DNA of 58,729 nucleotides from CAYJPA01 sp964371945. Its GTDB lineage: Bacteria > Chloroflexota > Chloroflexia > Thermomicrobiales > UBA6265. Position 1 is the first letter of the stretch, and each line of letters begins with the position of its first letter. The position numbers and the translations under genes were made by a program. The stretch covers positions 1-58,729 of the forward strand of contig CAYJPA010000028.1 of the NCBI GenBank assembly GCA_964371945.1, in the 5' to 3' direction. The notes under the pieces are model-generated. The model searched no databases and was not told where the DNA came from. It was given only the letters and a program-made list of their open reading frames with translations. This document shows positions 8,849 to 17,556 of the stretch, piece after piece.

Positions 8849-9097
8849 CTTCTGGCTCCTCCGCGTGGGTTCGACGTCTCGACTGCACGACCGCGCGTGT
8901 CTCTCTCCCGTCACGTCTGGGAACTTTTCTGAGATCGGACGTCGTTGACGCACGCAACCAACCGTAGGACACAACGTGCCAATAGCACCAAATGCCGTTT
9001 GAGGACCTTCGCAACCAGTGTAGAATGCCCCGCTATCGATCCTTGGAGAACCTTGTGGAAGTCCACGTTTACTCCGCGCCGGGAAGTATGGCAAGGA
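8849..9097. promoter_or_regulatory. Divergent promoter region between the sugar importer and uxuA
   Basis: About 250 bases separate the start of the binding-protein pseudogene from uxuA, so both promoters must lie here. No unambiguous operator palindrome was found. The position of the region is clear; the regulator is unknown, and no LacI or GntR gene lies next to it. Confidence 0.4.
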
Positions 9098-10153
9098 ATG
9101 GACATGCCAGGGCCACAGATGCGAATAGCAATCGGTCAATTCAACGAGCTTACCGGCGAAAAGCTCAGATTTGCCGCACAGATCGGCGCCGGCGGAGTGC
9201 AGATGAACACGCCGAAGCTCCCCGGCGAGACCCACTGGGAAGAAAGAGACTTGCGGGCGCTTGTGCTCAAATGCCAGGAGTACGAGCTAACGCTCGAAGC
9301 GATCGAGAACGTGCCGATTCACTTTTACCAGAAGGCGATGCTCGGTCTTCCTGGCCGCGACGAACAGATCGAGCACTACCGGACCACCATCCGAAACATC
9401 GGCAAGGCGGGGATTCCGACACTCGGATTCCACTGGATTCCCAACTCGGTCTGGCGGACCGAGCGCTTTGCGCCTGGTCGCGGAGGCGCGGGCTGCACCA
9501 AATTCGATATGGCCGAGGTCGAGCGAGCGTCCAAAACAGATGGCATTCGTGGCTTCGTCGCCAAGACCGATGAACGACAAGAAACGCTGGCGTTGTTTGA
9601 CAAGGAAGAAGAAGTCGTCACCGAGGAACAGATGTGGGAGAACTACGTCTATTTCATCAAGGCTGTGCTTCCAACTGCCGAAGACGCAGGAGTCAAGCTC
9701 GCGCTGCATCCGGACGATCCGCCGGTTCCGATGCTCGGTGGAGTTGGACGCATTTTCCGCGAGCCCGCGGGATTCAAGCGGGCCTACGATCTTAATCCGA
9801 ATAGTCCATCGTGGGGTCTCGATCTTTGTCTCGGCTGCTGCTCAGAGATGCCCGGGGGAGCCGATTCCGTGCGTGAAATGATCGAGTACTTCGGTCCGAA
9901 GGGAAAGCTCTTTTATGTCCATTTCCGGGATGTGCAGGGTGTGGTGCCGAACTTCATCGAGGCCTTCATCGGCGACGGCAACTACGACCCCGCCGAGATC
10001 ATGCTCTTGCTCAAAAAGAGCGGGTTCACGGGATTCCTACTCGACGACCACGTCCCGCACATGGACGGCGACACCGAGTGGAATCATCGTGGACGAGCGC
10101 ACGCGATCGGCTACATGCAAGGCCTGATGCGAATGATGGAGTTCGTGGGCTGA
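9098..10153 (+). CDS. uxuA: D-mannonate dehydratase
   Basis: The 351-residue enzyme dehydrates D-mannonate to 2-keto-3-deoxygluconate in hexuronate catabolism. It has a TIM-barrel fold typical of UxuA: MRIAIGQFNE at the start, TLEAIENVPIHFYQKAMLG, IGKAGIPTLGFHWIPNSVWR, LALHPDDPPVPMLGGVGRIF, and the metal-site region SWGLDLCLGCCSEMPGG, VHFRDVQGVVPNFIEAFIGD and LLDDHVPHMDGD. The conserved His, Cys, Asp and second His of the metal site are present. Start choice: ATG 9098 with GCAAGG just upstream; ATG 9119 is an alternative. The E. coli enzyme is near 394 residues, while many other UxuA proteins are about 350-360. The gene is intact although the divergent importer has decayed, so its substrate must now come by another route or the gene is a survivor. 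Confidence 0.9.
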   Translation: MDMPGPQMRIAIGQFNELTGEKLRFAAQIGAGGVQMNTPKLPGETHWEERDLRALVLKCQEYELTLEAIENVPIHFYQKAMLGLPGRDEQIEHYRTTIRNIGKAGIPTLGFHWIPNSVWRTERFAPGRGGAGCTKFDMAEVERASKTDGIRGFVAKTDERQETLALFDKEEEVVTEEQMWENYVYFIKAVLPTAEDAGVKLALHPDDPPVPMLGGVGRIFREPAGFKRAYDLNPNSPSWGLDLCLGCCSEMPGGADSVREMIEYFGPKGKLFYVHFRDVQGVVPNFIEAFIGDGNYDPAEIMLLLKKSGFTGFLLDDHVPHMDGDTEWNHRGRAHAIGYMQGLMRMMEFVG

Positions 10154-10331
10154 TTGGGATTGGGCGCCAGGAGTCGCACTTTCCGCCTCTCAGCGTTTAC
10201 CGCGCAGCAGAGTAGTAGATTCAGTCGGTGGTTTATGATGTCACCGCTGACTCTGAGCGCGAACTGGGACAGTTGAGAGCTTCGAGTACAATGCATCCGA
10301 ACATGCGTTCGTAGCGCATGAAGGGACTAAC

Positions 10332-11135
10332 ATGATCGATCACGATGGCGCCGTTAATTTGTTCGCTCCCGGGTCCGCTCATCTCGACGGATTTGTATCG
10401 GCGACTGCGTTTTTGGGATCAGCTGACAATTTCTTGAGAGCACTCGATCAGGCGAGCCGAGATCGAGGTGCTGCTCTAGGGCAGATCGAGTGGGCAGTCA
10501 CAGGCGTCAAAATCGGAAGCCTCCAATTGATCTCGTCACCGAGCTCCGTTGGACCAGAGGCGATGACATATGGTCGCGCGGCAGCCCGCGATGTGATCTT
10601 GATGACGAACGCGATCGCAGCAAACGCAGATCCAACTGAGTTTGGCTCAAGGCGGACCGCCGAATTCGTCGAGCGCGCGGCGGCCTATGTTTCCGAGCGA
10701 GGAATCGCAGAGATACGAATCACAAGTGGCCGCATGATCGCTTCGCTGACGGTAGAGAATTCGCGAGCCATTCCGAGAGCATTGTCCGATCAATCGATTG
10801 GATCGGTCGAGGGGCGCATTGTCAGCATTTCATACGTTCGATCCACGCCATCATTCCAAATCAGACACGGACTCGATGACTCACTGATCGCTTGCTCGTT
10901 CGGTGAAGAAATGGAAGAACGCGTTGTTCAAGCACTTAAGCGACGTGTCGTTGTCTCGGGAGAAGTAACGACCAAAGTTACTGGAGAAGTCACTGCTGTC
11001 CATGAGGTCGATTGGCTCTATGTCTTCCCGCTAGATTCGGAACTTCCCAGCGTCTCGGACATAACCGGGCTCGATCCGGAACTGACTGAGGGCATGCCGT
11101 CGGAGGTTTGGGTGAGGAGACAGCGTGACAGTTAG
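10332..11135 (+). CDS. Large partner protein of a PIN-domain toxin, probable antitoxin
   Basis: The 267-residue protein matches no enzyme family I recognise. Residues 1-150 look alpha/beta with a segment TAEFVERAAAYVSERGIAEI. Residues 158-235 (SVEGRIVSISYVRSTPSFQI, then CSFGEEMEERVVQALKRRVV and VSGEVTTKVTGEVTAVHEVD) have the alternating beta pattern of an OB-fold-like domain seen in proteins encoded next to PIN toxins. Its 3' end overlaps the PIN gene by 11 bases, which implies co-translation. Classical VapB antitoxins have only 70-90 residues, so this one is three times larger. The operon structure is seen; the antitoxin role is inferred from context only. The start ATG is preceded by AAGGGACTAAC. 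Confidence 0.55.
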   Translation: MIDHDGAVNLFAPGSAHLDGFVSATAFLGSADNFLRALDQASRDRGAALGQIEWAVTGVKIGSLQLISSPSSVGPEAMTYGRAAARDVILMTNAIAANADPTEFGSRRTAEFVERAAAYVSERGIAEIRITSGRMIASLTVENSRAIPRALSDQSIGSVEGRIVSISYVRSTPSFQIRHGLDDSLIACSFGEEMEERVVQALKRRVVVSGEVTTKVTGEVTAVHEVDWLYVFPLDSELPSVSDITGLDPELTEGMPSEVWVRRQRDS

Positions 11136-11622
11136 CCGTCCCCGTCGATATTGGGATACCAGCGCATTTACAGCACTTATCACAAAAGAAGCCAATCGCT
11201 GGGAGGATTGCGAAGCACTATTACTGGAAGCGGAACAGGCGAAATGGCGGGTCATAACATCGACATTGACGCTCGCCGAGGTGAATCGCGCCAGCAATAT
11301 CGGAATTTTGACGGCTTTCCGCGAAACGATTGAGCATTTCTTCGAGCAATCATTTATCCAGTTGGTGACCGTTGACCGGCCAATTGCTGTCGCCGCACGT
11401 GGGATCATGTTCGAACATGGTCTCCGACCTGCTGACGCGATCCATGTTGCATCGGCGGCTCGCGCAAATTGTGGTGTCCTATACACGTACGACAAGCAAA
11501 TTAGCCGACTCAATGGAAAGTTAGGACCGCTGCAGGTCGGGGCTCCGATCTGGCACGGTCAACCCGAGCTACCAGGTATCTCCCGAACTGTAAAATCTGA
11601 GCGACAGAATCTCAACGAATAG
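11125..11622 (+). CDS. PIN-domain protein, VapC-like toxin nuclease
   Basis: The 165-residue protein carries the four acidic positions of PIN ribonucleases: D in RYWDTSAFTALITKE (near residue 10), E in TLTLAEVNRAS (near 52), D in GLRPADAIHVASAA (near 99), and D in LYTYDKQIS (near 119). These bind Mg2+ and cut RNA in VapC-type toxins. It begins at GTG 11125 inside the end of the upstream gene, an 11-base overlap typical of toxin-antitoxin pairs. The C-terminal 35 residues beyond the PIN core (APIWHGQPELPGIS onwards) are extra. Family membership is clear. Toxicity and target are inferred. Confidence 0.8.
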   Translation: MTVSRPRRYWDTSAFTALITKEANRWEDCEALLLEAEQAKWRVITSTLTLAEVNRASNIGILTAFRETIEHFFEQSFIQLVTVDRPIAVAARGIMFEHGLRPADAIHVASAARANCGVLYTYDKQISRLNGKLGPLQVGAPIWHGQPELPGISRTVKSERQNLNE

Positions 11623-11702
11623 TAACGAGCGCCATATGCCGGTTGGGTTTGCGCAAGAATCGAATTTATGTGTGACTAATTCCCGAAACGAGGTGTTTGT
11701 GG

Positions 11703-12797
11703 CTAACTTCGAGCCGCCCGATAGCCGGTGCCGCGGATGAGATCGAGCGAGGCGATGCCCTGGCGGTCGAGGATGCTTGCCATCTGTTTTTTGGCTCGCT
11801 TGGCCATGCCGGGACCTTCGTAGACCATCCCTGTGTAGGTTTGGGTGACGGTGGCGCCGGCGCCGATCTTGTCCAGCACATCGGCACCGGTAAAGACGCC
11901 GCCCACCGCGATGATCGTCAATTTCCCATCCGTCAATTCGTGGATACGGGCAATCATCCGGGTTGAACGCTCCCTAATCGGCTTGCCACTGAGCCCACCC
12001 TGCTCGGTGCTCGCGTCGCCGTGCAGTCCGTCGGGGCGTGATACCGAGGTGTTTGTCGCGACGATACCAGACAGTTTCAAGTCGGTCACGACATGCAAAA
12101 TGTCGTCCAGTTCCGCATCGGTGAGGTCGGGCGCGATTTTGACGAGCAGAGGAATCGCGGCGGCGTGCTCCGGTTGGCCCTCGAGCACATCAAGCAGCAG
12201 TTGTCGCAGTGCCTCCTTGCCCTGGAGCGTTCGCAGTCGCTGAGTGTTCGGCGACGAGACATTGATCACGGTGTAGAGCGGCGAGAAATCCGAAAGTCGT
12301 CCGATTACCGCCAGGCAATCCTCTGACGCGTGCTCGACCCGCTCTTTGTTCGGTCCGATATTGAGAGCAAAAAGACCCCGGCCCTGAGCACGCTGCAAAT
12401 TGCCTGCCACGACGTCCATACCCGGGCTCGGGAAGCCCATCCGGTTGATCAGCCCTGAGTCGTGCGTCAGGCGGAAGATCCTCGGCTTGGGATTGCCCGG
12501 TTGCGGCATCGGAAGCACCGTGCCGACTTCGACGTAGGCAAACCCAAGTGCGTCAAACGCGCGGACCGCCACCCCGTTCTTGTCCAATCCCGCTGCGACG
12601 GCCAGAGGACTCCTGAGCTGGCGTCCGAACAATTGAACAGACAATCGGGGGTCGTCGAATCGTTCGACCCGGTCGATGGCCGCCAACATGCGAGGAGAGC
12701 CTGAAATCCGCCTCAGTGCGCCGATAGTGCGGTCGTGTGTGCTCTCGGCGTCGAGCTGGTAGACCAGAGGGCGCCAGAGGCGGTAGAGATTGATCAC
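11703..12797 (-). CDS. pyrD: Dihydroorotate dehydrogenase (quinone), class 2
   Basis: The 364-residue flavoprotein oxidises dihydroorotate to orotate in pyrimidine synthesis and passes electrons to the membrane quinone pool. The N-terminal 40 residues (MINLYRLWRPLVYQLDAEST) form the membrane-associating helices of class 2 enzymes. FMN and substrate elements follow: PLAVAAGLDKNGVAVRAFDA, VEVGTVLPMPQPGNPKPRIF, NRMGFPSPGMD, and INVSSPNTQRLRTLQ, which includes the class 2 catalytic serine region. GGLSGKPIRERSTRMI and IIAVGGVFTGADVLDKI complete the phosphate site. The start ATG overlaps the stop of the upstream acetyltransferase by four bases, so the two are co-translated. Length matches the family. 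Confidence 0.95.
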   Translation of the reverse strand: MINLYRLWRPLVYQLDAESTHDRTIGALRRISGSPRMLAAIDRVERFDDPRLSVQLFGRQLRSPLAVAAGLDKNGVAVRAFDALGFAYVEVGTVLPMPQPGNPKPRIFRLTHDSGLINRMGFPSPGMDVVAGNLQRAQGRGLFALNIGPNKERVEHASEDCLAVIGRLSDFSPLYTVINVSSPNTQRLRTLQGKEALRQLLLDVLEGQPEHAAAIPLLVKIAPDLTDAELDDILHVVTDLKLSGIVATNTSVSRPDGLHGDASTEQGGLSGKPIRERSTRMIARIHELTDGKLTIIAVGGVFTGADVLDKIGAGATVTQTYTGMVYEGPGMAKRAKKQMASILDRQGIASLDLIRGTGYRAARS

Positions 12798-13399
12798 TGT
12801 TCCGGTTCCAGTATCGATCGCAGGTGAGGGCTCTCAAACTCGCTCGAGACGCAGTCCATCACGATCCGGTCGTATCGGCGGCCGGCGACAAACGTCGTTC
12901 CGCGCATACGGCCGTTTTCGGTGAACCCCGCTTTCGTGTAGGCCCGCCTTGCGGCGGTGTTGAACTCGTCCACCGTCAGCACAACGGTATGGAAATTGAG
13001 CGCGGTGAACGCGTAGTCGAGCATCAGGCGGGCGACCTCGCTCGCATACCCTTTGCCGCGACAATCGGCTTCGCCGATCACCATCCCCCACCAGGTCAGC
13101 CCGTGGTCGCGCTCCATCATGAAGAAATCGGTGAGTCCGATGGGCCGGAGCGTGGCGAGCTCATAGATCGTGAACCAGATCGCCTCGGTGGCGACGGCCT
13201 CACGCTCATACCACGCCTCATGATCCTCGAGTGTGACCGGCGCGAGCGTGCCACCGTAGGTTCGTTGAACCCAGAAGTCGTTCCGCCAGCGGTGGTAGAG
13301 CGGCACCAGATCGCGGCGCAGCGGTCCCAGTCCTATTCGTTCTCCGGTAATGTTGAGCACCGGCTCTACGATTTCGCCGGTTTGCTCGTTCGCCGGCAT
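12794..13399 (-). CDS. GNAT-family N-acetyltransferase (RimJ/SpeG-like)
   Basis: The 201-residue protein has the GNAT fold. Residues 20-60 contain IGLGPLRRDLVPLYHRWRND. An acetyl-CoA loop follows in WGMVIGEADCRGKGYASEVA (C-R-G-K-G-Y-A for the usual Q/RxxGxG/A), with NTAARRAYTKAGFTENGRMR near the C-terminus. This subgroup acetylates amino groups of ribosomal proteins, polyamines or small molecules; the substrate here is unknown. The gene ends within the start of pyrD (ATGA overlap), implying a two-gene operon. The start at 13399 gives a family-typical length. Confidence 0.85.
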   Translation of the reverse strand: MPANEQTGEIVEPVLNITGERIGLGPLRRDLVPLYHRWRNDFWVQRTYGGTLAPVTLEDHEAWYEREAVATEAIWFTIYELATLRPIGLTDFFMMERDHGLTWWGMVIGEADCRGKGYASEVARLMLDYAFTALNFHTVVLTVDEFNTAARRAYTKAGFTENGRMRGTTFVAGRRYDRIVMDCVSSEFESPHLRSILEPEQ

Positions 13400-13447
13400 G
13401 CTTTCGCCCTTTGTGGTTGCTTCAGCGGCCCGATTCGCATGCGCGAG

Positions 13448-14821
13448 CTAGCCGAGATGTCGTTCGGCCATGATCTCACGGATCGACCGCTCCGCGACCG
13501 CGACCGTTTCATCGAGGTCAGCGCGTGAGGTGATCAGCGGTGGCGCAAGCTCGAATGCCGTGCCAATCGCGCTCGCCACCACGCCGTGCTTGTACATGCG
13601 ACGCACGACCGCCTGGACAGTGTCATCCCCGAATGGCTCACGCGTCGACTTGTCTCGAGTGAAATCGACCGCGAGCCACATCCCTACTCGGCGGACCTGT
13701 CCGGTGATCGGCAAAGGTTCGAGCGCTTGCTTGAGCGCATCCAGTGCGTACGCGCCGTTCGAGCGGCTTTGTTCAATCAAGCCATCTCGTTCCTTGATCG
13801 CGATCACGGTCAGGGCCGCGGCGGATGCCCCGGCATGGCCGCTGAAGGTATGGACATGGCGGAAGATCGGAAGCGCGTCCGCGATCTCGGGTCGTGTGAT
13901 CACAGCGCCCATCGGCATATAGCCGGCGGTCATCGCCTTGGCCATCGTCATGATGTCCGGTTCGACGCCCATCCGCTCGATCGCGAACCAGTTGCCCGTG
14001 CGCCCGAAACCAGTGATGACTTCATCATTGATCCAGAGCACGTCGTATTTGTCGCAAATCTCGCGGATGCGCTGGAAATAACTCTTTGGCGCAATCTGGA
14101 CGCCGTGGGCTTGCATGACCGGTTCGGCAATGAACGCGGCGACCAGATCCGGGCCCTCGTGCACAATCTGTTTTTCTAGATAGTTGGCGCAGAATTCCGC
14201 GTACTCCTCTTCGCCCATGTTGAAGGGGTTGCGGTAATTCATCGGACCTGGGATGAACGAGCCACCCGGCACGCCGGGCTCCGAAATGTGGCGCGTGCTT
14301 AACCAGTCGGTGACCGCGAGCGCGCCCATGGTCGCGCCGTGGTACGCGTTCCAGCGTGAGATGACCTTGTGCGCCCGCGGTTTCCGGCCGGCATTGACGT
14401 GGTACTGCTTGGCGATCTTGAGCGCGGTCTCTACGGCTTCTGATCCGCCGCTCACGAACATGATCCGGGAGAGACGTCCCGGCGCCAGCGATGCGATCTT
14501 CTTCGAGAGCTCAATTGTGGGTCCCGTGAGGTTGCCGACCGTCCCGATGTAATGCAGCGTTCGCAGTTGATCGTAAACGGCGCGAGCGATTTCTTCGTTG
14601 CCGTAACCAAGTGAATTCGCTCGCGTATGCGAGCTCATCATATCGAGGAAGACATTGCCGTTGACGTCAGTGACCCGGACACCTTCCCCTTTGACATAGA
14701 TATTCGGGCCAAAGTCGCGGATGTCGGCCGTGTGGATCAAGGGAAAGATGACGTGGTTGAACGCATCGGCAGTCGCCTGAGCTGGATCGAGCGGTACTGC
14801 AGTTGAGTCGGTCGAGACCAA
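13448..14821 (-). CDS. PLP-dependent class III aminotransferase
   Basis: The 457-residue enzyme belongs to the omega-amino acid:pyruvate/4-aminobutyrate aminotransferase family. Characteristic elements are YVKGEGVRVTDVNGNVFLDM, MFVSGGSEAVETALKIAKQY (phosphate loop), WNAYHGATMGALAVTDW, the cofactor Asp in WINDEVITGFGRTG, and the Schiff-base Lys in IMTMAKAMTAGYMPMGAVI. The gene stands alone on the minus strand, divergent from pgi. Upstream, GGAGGCGTTACTTG supplies the ribosome binding site before the start at 14821. The amino donor (for example beta-alanine, GABA or a diamine) cannot be read from the sequence. Confidence 0.9.
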   Translation of the reverse strand: MVSTDSTAVPLDPAQATADAFNHVIFPLIHTADIRDFGPNIYVKGEGVRVTDVNGNVFLDMMSSHTRANSLGYGNEEIARAVYDQLRTLHYIGTVGNLTGPTIELSKKIASLAPGRLSRIMFVSGGSEAVETALKIAKQYHVNAGRKPRAHKVISRWNAYHGATMGALAVTDWLSTRHISEPGVPGGSFIPGPMNYRNPFNMGEEEYAEFCANYLEKQIVHEGPDLVAAFIAEPVMQAHGVQIAPKSYFQRIREICDKYDVLWINDEVITGFGRTGNWFAIERMGVEPDIMTMAKAMTAGYMPMGAVITRPEIADALPIFRHVHTFSGHAGASAAALTVIAIKERDGLIEQSRSNGAYALDALKQALEPLPITGQVRRVGMWLAVDFTRDKSTREPFGDDTVQAVVRRMYKHGVVASAIGTAFELAPPLITSRADLDETVAVAERSIREIMAERHLG

Positions 14822-14991
14822 GTAACGCCTCCTTTGCGATTGAGCAGTCGAGCCACGGCAATGCCATCAAGATATCAAAGCAAGCCCACCTTCGCGTCAA
14901 CCAAATCCGGCACGAGGCATTGATCTCCTTGCTGGCGAGACGAGTTACGCTAACCGGAGCATGTTGACCCTTCGATCCAAGGGGTAAGGCA

Positions 14992-16626
14992 ATGAGCACG
15001 ACAACGATTCAGTTGACCAAACGCCCGGAGTGGCAGGCACTTCGATCACATTTCGATCAGATCAAAGATCAACACCTCAGGGATCTCTTCGCGGCAGATC
15101 CGGAGCGGGGTGAGCGGTTCGCGATTGAGGCCGAGGGGATTTACTTCGACTTTTCAAAGAACCGGGTCACAGAGGAAACGATCGATTTGCTGATTGCTCT
15201 TGCGGAGAGCGCCGACCTTCGCGGGCGACTCGACGGCATGTTCTCCGGCGAACGGATCAATGTGACCGAGAACAGGGCCGTGCTGCATACGGCGTTGCGC
15301 GCACCGTCCGACGCGCGTGTGATCGTCGACGGGATCGATGTCGTGCCAGAGGTTCACGCGGTGCTCGACCGAATGACGATATTTGCGAATGCCGTCAGAG
15401 CGGACGAATGGCGGGGATTCACTGGCCAGGCAATTCGGAACGTGGTTAATATCGGAATCGGCGGCTCCGATCTCGGACCGGTCATGGCGTACGAGGCGCT
15501 CAAGGCGTATAGCGACCGATCGCTCACGTTTCGGTTCGTTTCGAATGTCGACGGCACCGATTTCGTGGAGGCGACGCGCGATCTCGATCCGGCCGAGACG
15601 CTCTTCATCATCTCATCGAAGACCTTTACCACCATCGAAACCATGACGAATGCGCGAACGGCGCGGGCGTGGCTACTTGCCGGCTTACATGACGAGGCCG
15701 CGGTCGCCAGGCACTTCGTGGCCGTTTCGACCAATGCCAAAGAAGTTGAGGCGTTCGGGATCGACACCGCGAACATGTTCGGCTTCTGGGATTGGGTGGG
15801 CGGGCGTTACTCGATGGAATCGGCAATCGGATTGTCGACGATGATCGCGATCGGCCCAGATAACTTCCGGTCGTTGCTCGCCGGATCGCATGCGATGGAC
15901 GAGCATTTCCGCTCCACACCGTTCGATCGCAATCTTCCGGTGGTGCTCGGCCTGCTAGGGATCTGGTACGCGGATTTCTTCGGCACTGAGACAGTTGCCG
16001 TATTGCCCTATGAGCAGTATCTCAAGCGCTTTCCGGCCTATTTGCAACAGCTCACCATGGAGAGCAACGGCAAACACGTTGCCCTGGACGGTTCGGTTGT
16101 CGATTACGAAACCGGCCCGATCTACTGGGGCGAACCGGGCACCAACGGGCAGCACTCGTTCTACCAGCTAATCCACCAGGGCACGAGGTTGATTCCATGC
16201 GACTTCATCGCATTCGTGAAATCGCTCAATCCGCTTGGCGAGCATCACGACTTGCTGATCGCGAATGTCTTCGCCCAGGCCGAAGCGCTTGCATTTGGTA
16301 AGTCCGCCGAGGTGGTCAGGGCTGAGGGCACCGCCGAATGGTTGGTGCCGCATCGTGAGTTTGACGGCAACCGCCCCTCTAATGTCTTTCTGCTCGAACT
16401 TCTGACCCCTAAATCGCTCGGGAAATTGATCACCCTGTATGAGCACATGGTTTTTACGCAGGGCGTGATCTGGAACATCGACTCGTTCGATCAATGGGGC
16501 GTCGAGCTCGGCAAGGTGTTGGCGAATCGCATTGTTCCGGAATTGGCGAGTCAATCACTGCCCGAACTGACACACGACGGCTCGACCAACGCATTGATCA
16601 AACACTACCGTGCTCGAAGGGGCTAA
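14992..16626 (+). CDS. pgi: Glucose-6-phosphate isomerase
   Basis: The 544-residue cytosolic enzyme interconverts glucose 6-phosphate and fructose 6-phosphate. Both PROSITE-type signatures are visible: the phosphate-binding core VNIGIGGSDLGPVMAYEALK with SSKTFTTIETMTNA, and the catalytic region around FGFWDWVGGRYSMESAIGLS and GEPGTNGQHSFYQLIHQGT (Glu and His). The C-terminal Lys-containing segment AMIKHY-like (TNALIKHYRARRG) is also present. Length is that of the long eukaryote/E. coli type. AAGGGGTAAGGCA precedes ATG 14992. The stop overlaps tail-to-tail with the convergent SDR gene (four bases). A 13-base motif upstream (14963-14975) also occurs before the phosphohexomutase gene. Confidence 0.95.
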   Translation: MSTTTIQLTKRPEWQALRSHFDQIKDQHLRDLFAADPERGERFAIEAEGIYFDFSKNRVTEETIDLLIALAESADLRGRLDGMFSGERINVTENRAVLHTALRAPSDARVIVDGIDVVPEVHAVLDRMTIFANAVRADEWRGFTGQAIRNVVNIGIGGSDLGPVMAYEALKAYSDRSLTFRFVSNVDGTDFVEATRDLDPAETLFIISSKTFTTIETMTNARTARAWLLAGLHDEAAVARHFVAVSTNAKEVEAFGIDTANMFGFWDWVGGRYSMESAIGLSTMIAIGPDNFRSLLAGSHAMDEHFRSTPFDRNLPVVLGLLGIWYADFFGTETVAVLPYEQYLKRFPAYLQQLTMESNGKHVALDGSVVDYETGPIYWGEPGTNGQHSFYQLIHQGTRLIPCDFIAFVKSLNPLGEHHDLLIANVFAQAEALAFGKSAEVVRAEGTAEWLVPHREFDGNRPSNVFLLELLTPKSLGKLITLYEHMVFTQGVIWNIDSFDQWGVELGKVLANRIVPELASQSLPELTHDGSTNALIKHYRARRG

Positions 16627-17417
16627 AGCAGCGACTGCACCGTGCCGCCGTCGACCTGGATCGTGACGCCGGTGACGTACGACGCCGCGGGCGAGGCGAT
16701 GAAGACGACGACGTTGCCAAACTCCTCGGGGCGGCCATGGCGGCCCATCGGAATCTTGGCGCCATCCTCGGCTATGATCTCCTCCATCGTGCGCCCTTCC
16801 TTTGCCGCCCGAACGGACGCCAGCTTCGTGATCCGATCGGTCATCGTCGAACCAGGACAGACGTTGTTGACCCGGATGTTCTTGGGCGCGTATTCGGTCG
16901 CCAACGACTTCGCCATCCCGATCACGGCCGTGCGGGCGGTGTTTGACAGAACGAGGTAATCGATCGGCTGCTTCACCGACGTCGACACGATGTTCGTGAT
17001 GCTGCCGCCACCACGGGCCTCGAGATATGGAAGGGCCGCGCGAGACAACCGGATCGTGCTCATGAGATTCGTGTTGATCGCATCGAGCCACGGTTGGTCG
17101 TCGGTGAAGTTGCTGAACTTGCCGGCGGGCGGTCCCCCCGCGTTGCAGACCACAATGTCGAGGAATCCGCGCTTGCGAACGGTTTCGGCCACCAATCGCT
17201 CTATGTCAGCCGGGATGCTCATGTCGCCAACGACTTCGATCACATCACCGCCGGTCTCCGCGCGTATTGCGCGAGCCGAGGCGGCGAGCGTATCGGGATC
17301 GCGCCCATTGATCGTGACCAGAGCGCCTTCACGCGCGAGGCCAGTGGCAACCGCCCGACCCAGTCCCTTGCTCGATGCCGCGACGATCGCGACCTTTCCC
17401 CGCAGTCCCAAGTCCAC
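16623..17417 (-). CDS. SDR-family oxidoreductase with atypical catalytic motif
   Basis: The 264-residue Rossmann-fold protein starts VAIVAASSKGLGRAVATGLA, a variant of the TGxxxGxG cofactor loop (AASSKGLG). It has the NAG motif (VCNAGGPPAGKF), a serine in NIVSTSVKQPIDYLV and the C-terminal PG motif (NVCPGSTMTDRI). In place of the usual YxxxK, the aligned segment reads SNTARTAVIGMAKSL, so the catalytic Tyr and Lys are not in the standard arrangement. This matches the beta-ketoacyl-ACP-reductase-like SDR subgroup known for imperfect tetrads. The substrate is unknown. It is a single gene, convergent with pgi. Confidence 0.85.
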   Translation of the reverse strand: MDLGLRGKVAIVAASSKGLGRAVATGLAREGALVTINGRDPDTLAASARAIRAETGGDVIEVVGDMSIPADIERLVAETVRKRGFLDIVVCNAGGPPAGKFSNFTDDQPWLDAINTNLMSTIRLSRAALPYLEARGGGSITNIVSTSVKQPIDYLVLSNTARTAVIGMAKSLATEYAPKNIRVNNVCPGSTMTDRITKLASVRAAKEGRTMEEIIAEDGAKIPMGRHGRPEEFGNVVVFIASPAASYVTGVTIQVDGGTVQSLL

Positions 17418-17556
17418 GACGCTTCACCTCCAGGTTCGATCACTCGTCCGTGCTTGAACTATTGAACCCGTCCGCACGAAGAGCGTCAACTCGCGCTCGT
17501 TCCTGCCAGCCTCGATGCGAGTAGCACAAGGTCACACCGCCGCATATGCTTTGCCC

